This document shows positions 49,401-60,895 of a stretch of DNA of 64,000 bases, in pieces. A program made the position numbers and the translations under genes. Source of the DNA: Toxonevra muliebris (Eukaryota > Arthropoda > Insecta > Diptera > Pallopteridae); the NCBI GenBank assembly GCA_963691655.1, contig OY829326.1:79167235-79231234 (forward strand). The letters run 5' to 3'. Numbering within the stretch: position 1 is the first letter of the stretch; the number at the start of each line of letters is the position of its first letter. The notes beneath the pieces were generated by a model. The model did not search any database and was not told where the DNA came from. It worked only from the letters and a program-made list of their open reading frames with translations.

Positions 49401-52400
49401 TTGACGATTTTTAATTTTGGACTTAGATTTCACCTTTGTTACTGTTAGTACTTTGGGGAAACCATTTTAGCTTGATGATTTTTGCACATCTCTTCGGTAA
49501 TGTTTCGACTAGTACAGAGCATTGGGGCCGCAGTGATTTTATTCCATTCCTCCTGAATGAGTCATAAGAAAGCCTTATATGAAAATCTTTGCGCTGCCAT
49601 GGTACTTTTTAAAATACTCCTAAGATTTTCTATGATGTTTAAATCGGGACTTTGGGTTGGTCACTCGAGAATTTTTATTTGGTTTTCATTTAGCCAAAAC
49701 AGGGGTAAATTTTCACCATATCCATGGAGAAGGTGATTTTTAAGGTTGCCTTTGTGAATTTCATCAGTGGTTTTGCCATTGATTTGAACAATTGGACCAA
49801 CTCCAGATGAAGTGGAATACCGCCAAACTATTTTCAAACAGTAATCTAAGTCCATTTATATCCTTAGTTGGATGGAGGTTAAGAAAACGACTGTCTTCAT
49901 CAGGAAACATTTTAAGCGACTTTTAGCGCGTCAAATTTTAAACTGATTTACCACGAGAAAAAGTCCGCGCTTTTACGACTTTTCTAATACACTCCAGATT
50001 CTGGAAAGTTTTCCAAATGATCTCCCTCTTTGAGGGAGTGGAGCTCTTATTTTTAGTCAAGTTAATTACGAAAGAATATAAAATGACTTAATTATGTGTC
50101 TACATCCAATCTTACTCTTTCAACTGCCCACTGTGCGCAAAACACATCACACTTTTGTAATTGCCCTTCATATTTTCTAAGGCAACTAATGGTACCGTAA
50201 AATGAAGTTGTAAAAAATTCGTGGACTACTAATACAACATCTTTTTTAAACTCAGCATAAAATATTGTCCTAGTGAATTAATTATGTGGCCTTAATCCAT
50301 TAAGGACGAGCGGGAACCAAAGTATGGATAGATCAAGAAAGTAACTTGGGGAAAAAATTGTTTTTGAACCTGGCTCAGGAATGGCTGAGCGACAAGGTGC
50401 CATATAGCACCGCTAGGCATCACTGGGTTAAGATAGAATTTATCACAAATAATTTGCTTTGTTTAATTTACGCACAGTTTGCAATTATAATTCAAACGAA
50501 AATTGAATTTATGTTTTTAAATTATTGTGTTATATTTTACTTACCAATTGGCAATGTGAGCATTGTAGTTGTTCCGCTACTTGTACCAGTACTACCAGCA
50601 TTACCACTATTACTACCGCCCGACACTCCGCTACCACCACCACCGCCACTATTTGTAAGAACAACTGTTTGGGTACCGGTAGCAGTCGCCGTTCCAGCCG
50701 GCAAATTAACGATTGTGCCCGTGGGTGGTACATGTTGCGAGTGTTGCGATTGTGGTTGCAACGTAATTGTGTGTTGCTGGCCGGTGGCCGATGAAACAGG
50801 AACTGAGACCAAAAGACTGCGTTGTTGCATTTGTGGCTGTTGAATTCCGCTGCCAGAATTATTGCCACCACCACCACTAGAGACAACCGAAACCGTGGCA
50901 GTGTTTGATTGCTGCTGCTGATGGTGTTGCTGCTGCTGATGTTGCTGCACAGCAGCTTGTAAACTATTGCCAGGCAGTTGCAGTGAAATAGGTTGCGGCA
51001 GTCCGGGTATCTGCACTTGAACATTTTGCAAACCGGGAAAGTTCGCCATAGCACCATGCAGTAAATTAATGCCCTGTAAATTGAGTGTGGCAGTAGTGGT
51101 GGTTTGCTGTTGCTGTTGTTGCTGGTGATGATGTTGTGGTGACGGTGAAGGCTGTGGATGTGGACTAGACATTGGTGAATGTATGGACGATGTAGCAGGT
51201 GATTGCACAAGAGTTTTGGTGAGATATTGATGCTGTTGTTGTTGCGGCGACATGTTTGGCATTACAGCCACCGATGTCGACACATTGGACGAGCCGCTGT
51301 TGAGGCGTTCGAGCAATGCTTGGTTTTGTGTTGATGATTGCGAATGATCGGAACCGGACGGTGATGGTGTAGCATTACCGAGCAGTGATAAACTTGTGGA
51401 TGCCACTGAGTTGCTGCTAGCAGCTTGAGGTATTGCAAAACCACTTGCATTTGATGCATTTGAATCGCTGCCGGGAGACGGTGCTGCCACGCCCACAACT
51501 ATGGCATTTGGTGGAGCTGTTGAAGCGGAATCACGCCGCAACGCATTAGCCAACACACGTTGCTGCTGTACGCCACTATTGAGTATTTTAATGCTGTTGC
51601 CACCGGTATTGGTCACAGCCGCATTGCCGCCCCCACTGCTCACCGTGCTCACTGTGTAGCCGTAATTGGTGGCAGGATTGGTCATAATGGCGGGAGGTGA
51701 GGCTAATTGTGTGGCCAATGCTGACATTGATACACGCACCGTTTGATGTTGCTGTGTTAGCGTCTGTTGTTGTTGTTGTTGATCTTGCTGATTCAAATTT
51801 ACGGCTATCAGGTTGCCAGCTGCATTTGTGCGAAATGTTGCTCCCGCACCGCTGGTGCCTACAATGTTAATTTTACGGTTTGGATTGAGCAGATTCTGTA
51901 ACACTTCGTTGGTTTGTTTCCGTTGCTGTGCGACTGTCACTTGTGGTGGCGGTGGAGTGGGTTGTGCTGTCACCTGCACAAAGTTGTCAGTGCTAACAAT
52001 AGTTTGTTGCTGATTCTGATGTTGTTGTTGCGTTGGTGCATGTGGGATCAATGTCACAGTTTGTTGTTGTTGTTGCTGCTGCTGTTGCGATCCTGAGGAA
52101 CTAGCGAAAGCACCACTGGCAACTGGAGTGCTTGTCATTGCCGCTGGCGCACTATTGAGCAGACTTAATATCGATGCATTACTGGAATTCTTCAATGTTG
52201 TTGATGAGGTGTTGCTGTTGTTGTTTGTGTTGTTGGCATTATTGGCTGCAATTTGATAAATAATTGTATTGTTTGATTAGAAACAAATGTAATTCAAATT
52301 TTTAATACAATTCCCCCCAATTTACTACTCGAAAACCGCTGGATTAACCGAGTTTAAACTTCAAAGGCTTCTTTGAAAAATTTTGATTTTTATTCTATTA

Positions 52401-55400
52401 AAAACTTTACAACTTATTAACGGACCCCATGACCATTTTTATTTTTTTTGAATCTTTAAGAAAAAAAAAAAATAAATTAACGACATCTTTCAAAAGCAAA
52501 GAGAAAGTGGTCACCATAAAAAGTGCTCCGAAAATTTGCTGTATTTATTTTCCAATTCAGCCAAATTGAATTGTGATTAATATTTAAAAGAGTTTTCGGA
52601 TTTTAGGTCAGAAAACCAAAATGTTGAGATAAAAATCGGAAACACACTCACTGAGGTGCTGGGTGTATGTATGTGTATGCACTTACAATTTTGTTGTTGC
52701 TGTTGCTGCTGCTGTTGTTGCTGCTGTTGTTGTTGAAACTGATTTGCAGTATTCATAATGCTCGTAACAATAGCATTTATTGCAGCATTCGAATGTATTG
52801 TTGTATTGCTGTTGTTACTGTTGTTGGCAGTATTTTGCTGTTGTTGTTGCTGTTTGTGCAACAGCTGTTGTTGTTGATGATGTTGTTGCTGCTGCGTAGT
52901 AAGTATTGGTGCAGTTTTCAATTGCGCTTGCTATAAATAAAAGTACAAATTTATAAAATCTTTACCATTCGATGCAATTTCACCTCAACTCACCAATATT
53001 GGCACACTGGAACTGAGTTGAGTGCGTAATGCTGAATTGGCACCACCTCCACTTGTAACAGCGTTCAACTGTGCTGCTGTTATTATTTGGGTCTTCTGTT
53101 GTTGTTGTTGCTGCTGCTGCTGCAAATTGGCCGGCTGTATTGTGATTCCTGCATGTTGTAGCGTCTGTTGCTGTTGTTGCTGCTGTTGTGTCGATGGATG
53201 CTGCTGCAATAGCACCAGTGAACCATTGCTGTTCAAAGTCAGTTGATGTGTTGTTGTCGATGTGGCATTGCCACCAGCACCGCCACTACTAACTTGATGC
53301 AATTGTATGTGTTGCGCAGGTTGAGTTGTTTGTGTATGAGATTGAGTAGCGATGTTGCTGCTGTTGTTGTTGCTTGTGGCTGTCAGTCCAGCAGTGACGG
53401 GTTGTAATTGCACAGTAGCACCGTTGGCATCGATGAATTGTGTTGTGGCAGAAATTTGCTGTTGTTGTTGTTGCTGCTGTTGTCGCAATACTTGTTGAAC
53501 AGCAGCAGCATTGCTCGCTGTGATACCAACAATATTGATATTCTTTGTTATATTGCCAGCAGATGCAATAGCAATATGTTGTGGTTGTTGCTGCTGTTGT
53601 GGCGTATTGCCAGTAACAATATGCTGCTGCTGCTGTTGTTGCTGCTGCTGCGTACTATTGGAAACATGTTGTAATGTTGCTGGTAATATATGCTGCTGCT
53701 GTCCGTTAGGGCCAACAACAACCACATGCTGTTGCTGCTGTTGAAGTGGTGTAGCAGCAACCACATGTTGCTGTTGTGTAGCAGTTCCAACATTTTGAAT
53801 ATGCTGAACCTGGACCTGTTGCTGTTGTTGTTGCTGCTGTTGCTGTGCTGCCAACTGTCTCTGTTGTTGTTGAAACAACAACACCTGTCGTTGAACAGGC
53901 GTAACTCCAGTATGAGTCACCTTTGGTGGATGACCCGGCACCAAATGCGTTATCTTAACCACTTTGCGCCCCTCCTCCGTAAAGATTTCGGTAAACTGTT
54001 GAATGTACCGATTCGCGTGTATACGCGTACCCAACGTGAATTTACACGATTCGCCATTTCGTTCACCCTCGCGATAATCACGATCCACATAGAGCTCGCC
54101 GAGATATTCAGAGTTGGAAGGTCGTTGAAAAATCGACAATTTAATGTGATAGACTACACGCCGTCCCTCATTATCATCGCGCTCCGTCTCCAACACATAC
54201 TCTTCAATCAATTGCGGTTGACAATCAGTGGTTTCACGCGGCCGCTCATAAGTCTTTGCATATTTCTCCACATTTATCAAATGTTCCGGCACTTGCAGAT
54301 TTGCTGGATACTCGAGACGTGGCGGGTGTATGGGGCGTATGACATCACGAGGCCGACGTGGCACCTTTGACGAGAATGACGTAAGCATAGCGCTTACTAG
54401 TGGGTTATTGCTTGGTGCCGTCGCAGCAGCCGCATTGCTGCTGCTGCTAGGACGTGGCCGCGCTCGCAAGCGTGTCAAATAGTCACAGAGTTCCAAGCCA
54501 TAATGATGCGTAAATTGATCCAATTTTCGTTTCCGATTAATTGAAATTTGTGTATATTTCTTCATTTGATGCCGCATTTCATGTGTGTTGAACATTTGAC
54601 GCTGATGCTGCGCATTGATCGCAAAACGACCTATACTTGGGTCGGGATCTAAGCACAGAGGTTCCGCGGTGGCTAATACCAGTTGACTCTCCAAAGCCAA
54701 TTTATCTTCAGGTGTGCATATTGGCGTTGCCGCCGATCCAACCCCCATCCCCATTGCCACTCCTAATCCAGCAGCATTCATATTCGTTGTCGTTATCGTC
54801 GCTAAGTTCTGCACATCCGCAAAGAGAGTGGCATTGGTGGGTCGCAGCAGCACATGCTTCGTATCACAGATATTAGTAGAAATTGCAAATGTTTGTCGAA
54901 AGTCACGTATTTGCGCCACCACACATCCCGCATAGAAAACATTGGGCTTAGCGTAGATACGCGGCGGTTCGCTGTCATCGTGCGGCGCATTCAACGTCAC
55001 CGTCGTTGCCGTCAGCATGTCCATTAGGAAGTCGGGCACCACCTCACGATCAATGCACTGCAACAACTGATCGTTTTCGTATGGCCAACGCAACACTTCG
55101 ATTAGCGCGTGTTCAGTCGTGGTGATTGCATCTGCATTTTCTACACCTTCTTTGTGAAACTTGTATTTCAGTTCGCCATCTAAATCACTCATGGCGCTAT
55201 TTGTGTTGGTATTCTTAATCAACATCAGATCGGGCGGTATTGAGGCGGCATTCAGTTTACTACTAGTATTGCTGCCACTGCGACTAGAACTGCTTTTATG
55301 TGTTGTTGTTGTTGTTGTGGATGCTGATGTAGAAGCAGCCGTAATTACATTATCACCAGCACCACCATTACTACTATTACTAACACCCATATATCCAGGT

Positions 55401-58400
55401 GTTGTCTCATCACCCGATGGCTGCAGCACCTGTCGGTCATCATAGTAAAGTGCTAGCGCATACCCTTTATTTCCAGGATACAAATTCACTACAATCGGAT
55501 TAAGTTTTTCATTTTCGACCAATCGTTCGAGTAGAAAGGAACGTGTTCGCTGTTTGAGCTAAAATAAAATGTTAAAAAGAAACCAAGATTATTTTCGATT
55601 TTTATTGCTACCTTTTTATCCTTGGGCTACTTTAGGAAGTTTACTACTTTATAAAATTTAATGCTAACATTTCGAATGTAAAACTGCATTGGAGGTAAGT
55701 TTCGAACATTCACTAGCAAACCAAAGTACTTTTTGAATGTTGTTAACACAAGGTAAAGAAGGTTGTAGTATTTGTTGATCTTCTATAAAAATCTAAGTTG
55801 AATTCAAAGTCAAGTGCTTACAGGAAATTTTTATGAGGAGATAAACAAGTATTCTAAGCTGGTTGCACGTTATTAGTTTTTGAAAACACCCAAAATAACA
55901 ATTTTTTTTTTTTTAAGACAAAAAAGTCATTGAAAAAATTCGGTTGCGATATTGGTTATGAATAACCATAGAAAAATTGTGGTTACAATATTGGTTATGG
56001 GTAACCAAATTAAGATTTTGGTTGCGGTAATTTTCATATGCTACCAAAAAAAAAAAAATGTTGGTTACACTAATTATTATTTTTAACAAATATTTATAAG
56101 GGTTAAAAAATAATTGGTGTCAAGCACATTAGAAAATCGTCTGGGTTACAAGAAGAAATCTGATCGATTCGTTCCACGAATTTTGGAGCATGCCTAACGC
56201 TCGTATCTTTTATCCGACCAAAAACTGTATTTTTCTACCAAAAATTTAAAAAAAAAACTGTAAATCGATTTGAAAAAAACTGTATATTTCGCGGTATAAA
56301 TTTTTTTCAATGAAAATTAACCAGGAAAGCAATTTATCCATCATCTAAATCGTCTTCGTTCTTCATTTTTATATCTCCTTTTGTAGTTGTATTGAATTTG
56401 TGCTTTGAAGAAATTTGACGAAGCGATTCTGGTTTTGCTATGAAGTATTTATAGATATCAATGCATGGATATTTCAAGTTACATTTGACGATAAGAATGT
56501 TTCCACTTGTGTTCTTGCAACGAGTTGCCCTTGTTCTCTGACACGTTTTGCATTGCGATTGATAAATTTGAATTTCGTAGTGTTCAAAAATTTTATATTT
56601 TTTTCTTAGTATAAACGCGGTATTTTGGTAAAAAAGGCGGTATGCGGTTTTGGAGTTGAAAAGGCGGTATACTACCGCGAAAAACTGTATAGATACGAGC
56701 GTTAAGCATGCCACAAAGAGGTGCATGCTCGTTTTTTCCCCAATATTCCCTTAAAATTTCAAATTCTATTCAATTAGAAGAATAAATAAGTATTGTGGTT
56801 TCTCATTAGAATTTAAAATAGATATGTAAAATAAATTTAAAAATTAAAAATAAGATATAAAAATTTGGCGGCGAAAAAGATAAGTATGCCCCGTAAACCA
56901 AACAGCAAACCATGGAATTTACTTCACCTGGTCAAAAATTTTAGCTGTCATGCCCTGAAAACTGATCAGACGGTAACAACAATAGCTTTATGGATTGAAC
57001 AGACTTTTTGACTGAATTAATTGATTTTTAAGCTATATTCATTTTATTTCTTTAAACCTTCTTGCACTACATTCTGTGCACTAAAAATTGATAGTTTTGT
57101 ATTCCATATACTAAAATTTTTTGTATGCGTTATTGTTTCCTTTGTTTTGATGAATTTTTTTCTTTAATTAAAAATAATGGTTAACCGGTTTAAACGAGTT
57201 TCAAATTATTCGTACCGGCATTTAAACTAAATATACAAAAACCGGTTTCAAAAAAGTCCCGAATATTTGATATCCTTAGTTACATCACTGGTATGGTAAA
57301 TTTATCGCATTTTAAAACGTATTAAAAATAATAGTAATTATGTAAAGATAAAATTGACGTGGGAGTAACTGTGTTTAACGCACGAATTGTTCTAATAAAT
57401 CACTTCGGTGACTTAGTGCTTAACCCTTTCAGTATATTGTTACCATACGGTAACAATCACTTTAATCAGGCATAAAACAGATGCAATACAAATTTTACCG
57501 TGATTTTTGATTGCCAAATATTTGAAATTTACTGCTTATACTATTTTTTAAAAGAGTTTTGTCCTTGAAGTCAATTCAAAAATCTATGTGCAAAAATTGA
57601 TCATCAAATCTGCTTGCATTATTTTAATAAAAACATCTTTAATTTATTGCTAAATGGAAATATTGCTTTTTAAGTATGTTTGCAAAAGATAAAAAAAATC
57701 TAAAAATTGAGGAAAAAGTGTTAACCCATTTTTGTCTATAACTTCAGAAGTTTAATTTCTCAACCTTTAATAGCGGACAAACAATGATATGCAGAGGAGT
57801 AATCATAATTTTAACACAAAAGTTATCTTTCGTGCTCGATTAAAAATATGTACCGAAAGGGTTAAATGCTTGCCAGTGCAAAGGAAAAATCTGTTGTGAA
57901 TAAAGTTTTCAGTTCTTAGCTCGATAATTATGAAAAGAAATAAAAATTATAAAAAAAAACTACGATACTCCATAGTTAGTGTTATGTACATACCCCTGTT
58001 TCTGTAAATGTATTTAAATCGTTTGCAAGCAACTGCAAATACAGGTCCTTAATTTTGTCATTAATATTGAAGAATTTTACTGAGGTCGCAGATGATGCTC
58101 CTGCTGATGTAGATGAGGAAGCTGCTGCAGCACTACTTGAGGAAGATGTGCTCTCACGTTGCTTTGCAGATGATGACGTTGCATTTCCGCTACCACGTGA
58201 TGATGTGGTGGCGGGTGAAGCAGAACTACGATTTGAGGAAGTTGCCGAATCTTTTGTTGTTTTCTGACGTTTGCTAGGCGATGTAGTGGGCGATATTGCC
58301 GATGGTATCAAATGATGTTGTTGTTGCTGATGGTGATGGTGGTAATGTTGATGCTGTTGTTGATGTGAATGACTATTGCTGTGTGTTGTAGAGGAGGAAG

Positions 58401-59208
58401 GACGTTTGTCAGCCTTTTTGTTGTTATTGTTATTATTATTAATATTATTGTTGTTGCTTTGATGCGTTTGTTGTTGGTGTTGTTGCTGTTGTTGAATGGA
58501 AAACTGTGATGTTGTTATTCCTGATAATGATGGCAACGACGTCGTTGCTATATAATTTCCTAACGTTGTTCCAGTTGCTGAGGATGAGCATGAAGAATTC
58601 ACACCAGGAGGCGTTGACAACAACAGATCGGGCACTACCGGGGATGGAGACGTGATCGAATTGAAATTCGAATAATTGGTCGTCGAAGACGAACAGGACG
58701 AAGGTGATGGTGCTGTCGCGCTAACGGTTGGTTCTGTGAGTATAATAATGTTTCCCAGACCAACATTACTGCCGATGTTACTGCTGGTGCTGCTGCTTGC
58801 AAGTATCTCAGCGGGGGGTATTTCCGTTGGCGATTCATTGCCATCGTCAAATATGCAAAATGGCGGTTGACTGGGAATTTGCGAGATATTACAATGCAGC
58901 AGACTTGAATCGAGTAGTGAGCTTTTACTTGGAAAAGTCACGCTGGCAGGCGTTAATGACGGTGGGGTTGACAATTGTTGTTGCTGCGCAGGCGTGCCTT
59001 GCAACGCCGTTTGCAAGTGATGGTACTGTTGATATTGTTGTTGTATCGGTTGTTGATTATAGGATAGTTTTTGTTGATGCTGCTGTTGCCTTAAAATATT
59101 TGTGCTGCCTGGGTTTAATGATGACGTTGTTGCAGTTGTAGAGCTGTTATTGCTATTTACGCCAGTGTTTGAGCCTTTCAATTTCTTCAGCGTGTCATTT
59201 ATTATGAA
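43034..59208 (-). CDS. Spt20: Spt20, SAGA complex subunit (six exons; 5' end missing)
   Basis: Six minus-strand exons (59208-57994, 55558-52994, 52930-52687, 52245-50545, 43890-43579, 43461-43034) join with matching phases at GT-AG sites into 2,155 codons including TAA. The end of exon 1 and start of exon 2 (KIKDLYLQLL, then FLLERLVENEKLNPIVVNLY) align with human SUPT20H (KLYDLYIEE, LLEKLVMQE..VVNLYPGN). Further matches are VFYAGCVVAQIRDFRQ, HVLLRPT, LESQLVLATAEPLCLDP and VEKYAK, so the conserved Spt20 region is about residues 406-960. Spt20 is a structural subunit of the SAGA histone acetyltransferase coactivator in the nucleus. About 370 Q/S/T/N-rich residues are inserted before the core and about 1,190 polyQ-rich residues follow it; human SUPT20H is about 780 residues in total. 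The first acceptor at 59209-59210 shows that at least one upstream exon is missing. Confidence 0.93.
43579..43890 (-). CDS. Spt20: Spt20 penultimate exon
   Basis: Acceptor TTCCAG lies before C TCA ATT; with the G carried from the previous exon it reads AQFVGPGVQKLNPQTIRTSGGG. It ends at ATG AAT G before GTAAGA, phase 1. It follows a 6.7 kb intron filled with transposons. Confidence 0.85.
44815..45862 (+). mobile_element. 5'-truncated RTE-like non-LTR retrotransposon
   Basis: Plus-strand frame encodes the RT C-terminal half: TTGVWQDCVLSPLLFNIVLE, GRLEDLNYADDICLMAH with the YADD catalytic motif, VGLKINIGKTKVM, FCFLGSIISANG, STLLYGCGTWN and KRKWGWLGHVLRRD, ending LAHDREKWRNLVAALRSPR. One TAA (45145-45147) and one frameshift near 45,720 are the main lesions, so it is fairly young. 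It ends in a (TA)n run at 45839-45862, like the short-repeat tails of RTE elements. It sits antisense in the Spt20 intron. Confidence 0.85.
47921..48347 (+). mobile_element. Non-autonomous Helitron, second copy in Spt20 intron
   Basis: Starts TCTATATATTTATTAG after A and ends CTAG before T. The hairpin GCCCCGGT..ACCGGTGC (48319-48335) keeps its base pairing by a paired change relative to the other copy. Internal sequence is about 270 bp shorter. Confidence 0.78.
48682..49179. mobile_element. TIR element with 8-bp duplication, copy A
   Basis: Ends TAACGCTCGTATC / GATACGAGCGTTG are inverted repeats, and subterminal AAACTGTATA motifs repeat at both ends. GGCATACA lies just outside the right end and 4 bp outside the left end, with an extra TACA between. 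About 80% similar to copy B at 56.2 kb. Confidence 0.75.
49380..50030 (-). mobile_element. Tc1-like transposon relic in Spt20 intron
   Basis: Minus-strand translation shows SSGVGPIVQINGKTTDEIHKG and WPTQSPDLNIIENLRS-like residues in different frames, and a DEDSRF-like motif upstream, all Tc1 DD34E landmarks. Multiple frameshifts; ends not resolved. It lies in the same orientation as the host gene. Confidence 0.7.
50296..50427. mobile_element. piggyBac-like MITE, TTAA-flanked, second copy
   Basis: About 85% similar to the 30.2 kb copy, with TTAA at 50292-50295 and 50428-50431. It lies in the large Spt20 intron 118 bp from exon 50545-52245. Confidence 0.72.
50545..52245 (-). CDS. Spt20: Spt20 low-complexity exon, 567 codons
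   Basis: Acceptor TTGCAG at 52249-52246; donor GTAAGT after ATT G, phase 1. Composition is dominated by Q, S, T, A, N and G, with no conserved domain. The open frame of 1.7 kb in matching phase supports it as coding. Confidence 0.88.
52687..52930 (-). CDS. Spt20: Spt20 small glutamine/asparagine-rich exon
   Basis: A 244-bp exon between acceptor TTATAG and donor GTAAGT. It leaves phase 1, and the split codon T|CC restores the frame in the next exon. It is almost wholly Q, N, T and H and ends in a run of about 17 glutamines. Confidence 0.85.
52994..55558 (-). CDS. Spt20: Spt20 exon carrying the conserved core, 855 codons
   Basis: Acceptor TTTTAG precedes CTC AAA CAG; the exon ends CCA ATA TTG before GTGAGT, phase 0. 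About the first 555 codons are the conserved Spt20 region. A TSNAAAAT insertion and other low-complexity loops interrupt it. The remainder is glutamine-rich with many (CAA/CAG) runs. Confidence 0.93.
56195..56704. mobile_element. TIR element with 8-bp duplication, copy B
   Basis: Inverted ends TAACGCTCGTATC / GATACGAGCGTTA are flanked by a perfect 8-bp repeat AGCATGCC (56187-56194 and 56705-56712). An 8-bp duplication fits the hAT superfamily among others. The minus strand holds a 130-codon frame overlapping the element; its part ending KNEDDLDDG is conserved in copy A. Confidence 0.82.
57424..57861. mobile_element. TTAA-flanked MITE, second family
   Basis: Bounded by TTAA at both ends; inverted ends CCCTTTCAGTATATTG and CCCTTTCGGTACATAT (12 of 16 identical). 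438 bp, non-coding, in the Spt20 intron 133 bp beyond an exon. Confidence 0.65.
57994..59208 (-). CDS. Spt20: Spt20 exon (first in window), 405 codons
   Basis: Acceptor TTGTAG precedes 59208 and donor GTATGT follows 57994; both edges are phase 0. The exon starts FIINDTLKKLKGSN, plausibly aligning with EYVIESARQR of the human N-terminus. It then runs through about 370 residues rich in S, T, N and Q, including a H/Q stretch, and ends KFFNINDKIKDLYLQLLAND, the conserved helix before the core. Confidence 0.88.
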
Positions 59209-59339
59209 CTACAATGAATGAAATGAAAAAATAAGCTTAATTAAAATTAAATTTATTTAAAGGAAACAAATATTTATATTTATAAATCTAAAATCGTACA
59301 TTCGCACACAAAGTTTTTTGTGTCAGTTAAATAGCAAAG

Positions 59340-59790
59340 ACGACCTCGATTGTCTAGTGGATAGTGCACTAGATTTTCATTCAGAAGGTTGCGGGTTCGA
59401 TTCCCGTCTTGGTCTGGTGGTTAATTCTCATAAACTTCTTATATTCACTATCGATATGAAGTGGATGAGAATTATAAGAAAGTGTGCAACTACACACCTT
59501 GGGTTGGTAATGGCAAAACCACCGAGCTGATAAAAAATTGCCACACAGCCGTTCGGAATCGGCGTTAAACTGTAGGTCCTACCATCGCCACTGTGGTCTA
59601 GTGGCAGAGTGCCAGACTCTTATCTCTGGAGACCTGAGTTCGATTCTCGGCTTGGGTATGTTTCTTATCTATCTTTCTTTCTCTCTGCCTTTCTTTCTTT
59701 CTTGGGGCTTTGGTACAATAGATCTTATAAGTCGGAGTGCCTGACTTTCGAGTCGTCCTCTTTCAAATAATAATAATAATAAATAATAAC
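59340..59790 (+). mobile_element. Two-headed tRNA-derived SINE, complete, with target duplication
   Basis: Flanked by an 8-bp direct repeat TAGCAAAG (59332-59339 and 59791-59798). Head 1 (about 59340-59415) resembles tRNA-Glu: TCTAGTGGATAGTGC as A box, TTTTCATT anticodon-loop-like sequence and GGTTCGATTCC as B box. A linker holds GCCGTTCGGAATCGGCG. Head 2 (about 59586-59658) resembles tRNA-Lys: TCTAGTGGCAGAGTGCCAGA, CTCTTAT loop and AGTTCGATTCTC. The tail is pyrimidine-rich, then (AAT)n. It is not a functional tRNA because the acceptor and anticodon stems are imperfect. Confidence 0.88.
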
Positions 59791-60788
59791 TAGCAAAGCT
59801 AGAATAATAAATCGGAAATTTTTTGTATGTAAACCTTTAAATTAGTATCAAAAAATTTAAAATATCATTATGTTTATTATTGATTGCAATCAGAAGGTAA
59901 GTATTTAGCTGTGATAGCCTTTATACAAAATTTTTGAGTTGAAGTAATCACAAAATTTTTTGAATCCTACACATCCGTTGAAACTTCAAAAACCAGAAAA
60001 ATAACGATTCAAAATAAAAATCTGTTTTAACCATTATGGGTCCCCTATTTTTTTTTTTTTTTTTGGTTATCATATTTGCTTAACCCATTTCGCTCTTCTG
60101 TTCGATTTTTCAAACTTTTTACTGTACCTATTTTCAAAAATATATTTAGGTTTGAAAAAAGTAGAGCATCAGGTAAATTTTGGTATGGATATTAAGCCTC
60201 ATTTTTCAGCAAAAGCAAAAATATATCCCCTATGACCAACCCCCTTCCCTACGGGTATACTTCCGAAACCCCTATTTCTAGGCACTTTTTGAATTGTTAA
60301 AAATAATTTTAAAAAATTAAAAGAATAATCATGAGGGATCATTGCCAATATATGTAACTATTTTATAAAACATAAAACACTTGCGTTACATACACATGCG
60401 TGATCCCACATATGTGTAAACTTGACTGTTCGAAATGTCGAACGCTGGCGCTTACCCTATAGTTGACATTTCTAATTCCTTGTCTTATATTTGGCGTTAG
60501 ATGTGACAAGACGTTTCATTATTTTTTGTTTTATTGAGTGTTTTTACATTTAATAATCAATTTGTTGCAAAAAAAAGGTAGAAAAAAGTACTCGGCTAAC
60601 TCTTTAATGCAAAAATTTTTAATGATTATGCATATACAGTCCGACCGACTACGATTTTTTGCCCAACCGATGTTTCGCTATCAGAAAAAAATTGGCCAAT
60701 GCCGATACCGAAGCCGATGACGATACATTCAGTAAAAAATAGGTTTTTCACTCATTATTTTTTATTTATTTCTATAACATTGAAGTAA

Positions 60789-60895
60789 CCGCCGTTCGGA
60801 ATCGGCGTTAAACTGTAGGTCCAACTATGTGGTATCACAAGGGGCCGTTCAGGCGTAAGTGTGTCTCTCTACAGCCACTCCAACCTAACCTAACC
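60789..60895 (+). mobile_element. Short SINE-like retroposon with perfect 15-bp target duplication
   Basis: A 107-bp insert flanked by the identical 15-mer ATAACATTGAAGTAA (60774-60788 and 60896-60910). It starts with the GCCGTTCGGAATCGGCG linker shared with the two-headed SINE and ends in a CCTAACCTAACC tail. Confidence 0.8.

Larger units (their letters stand above)
43891..50544 (-). other. Large transposon-filled Spt20 intron
   Basis: A 6.65 kb intron carrying an RTE fragment, a Helitron, an 8-bp-duplication element, a Tc1 relic and a TTAA MITE. No nested host gene was recognised. Confidence 0.7.

Noticed and set aside
50530..51210. 226-codon frame on the minus strand overlapping Spt20
   Set aside because: Shadow of the Spt20 low-complexity exon in another frame; the Spt20 frame is longer and splices in phase.
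53690..54370. Plus-strand 226-codon frame
   Set aside because: Antisense shadow of the conserved Spt20 core, with no recognisable protein.
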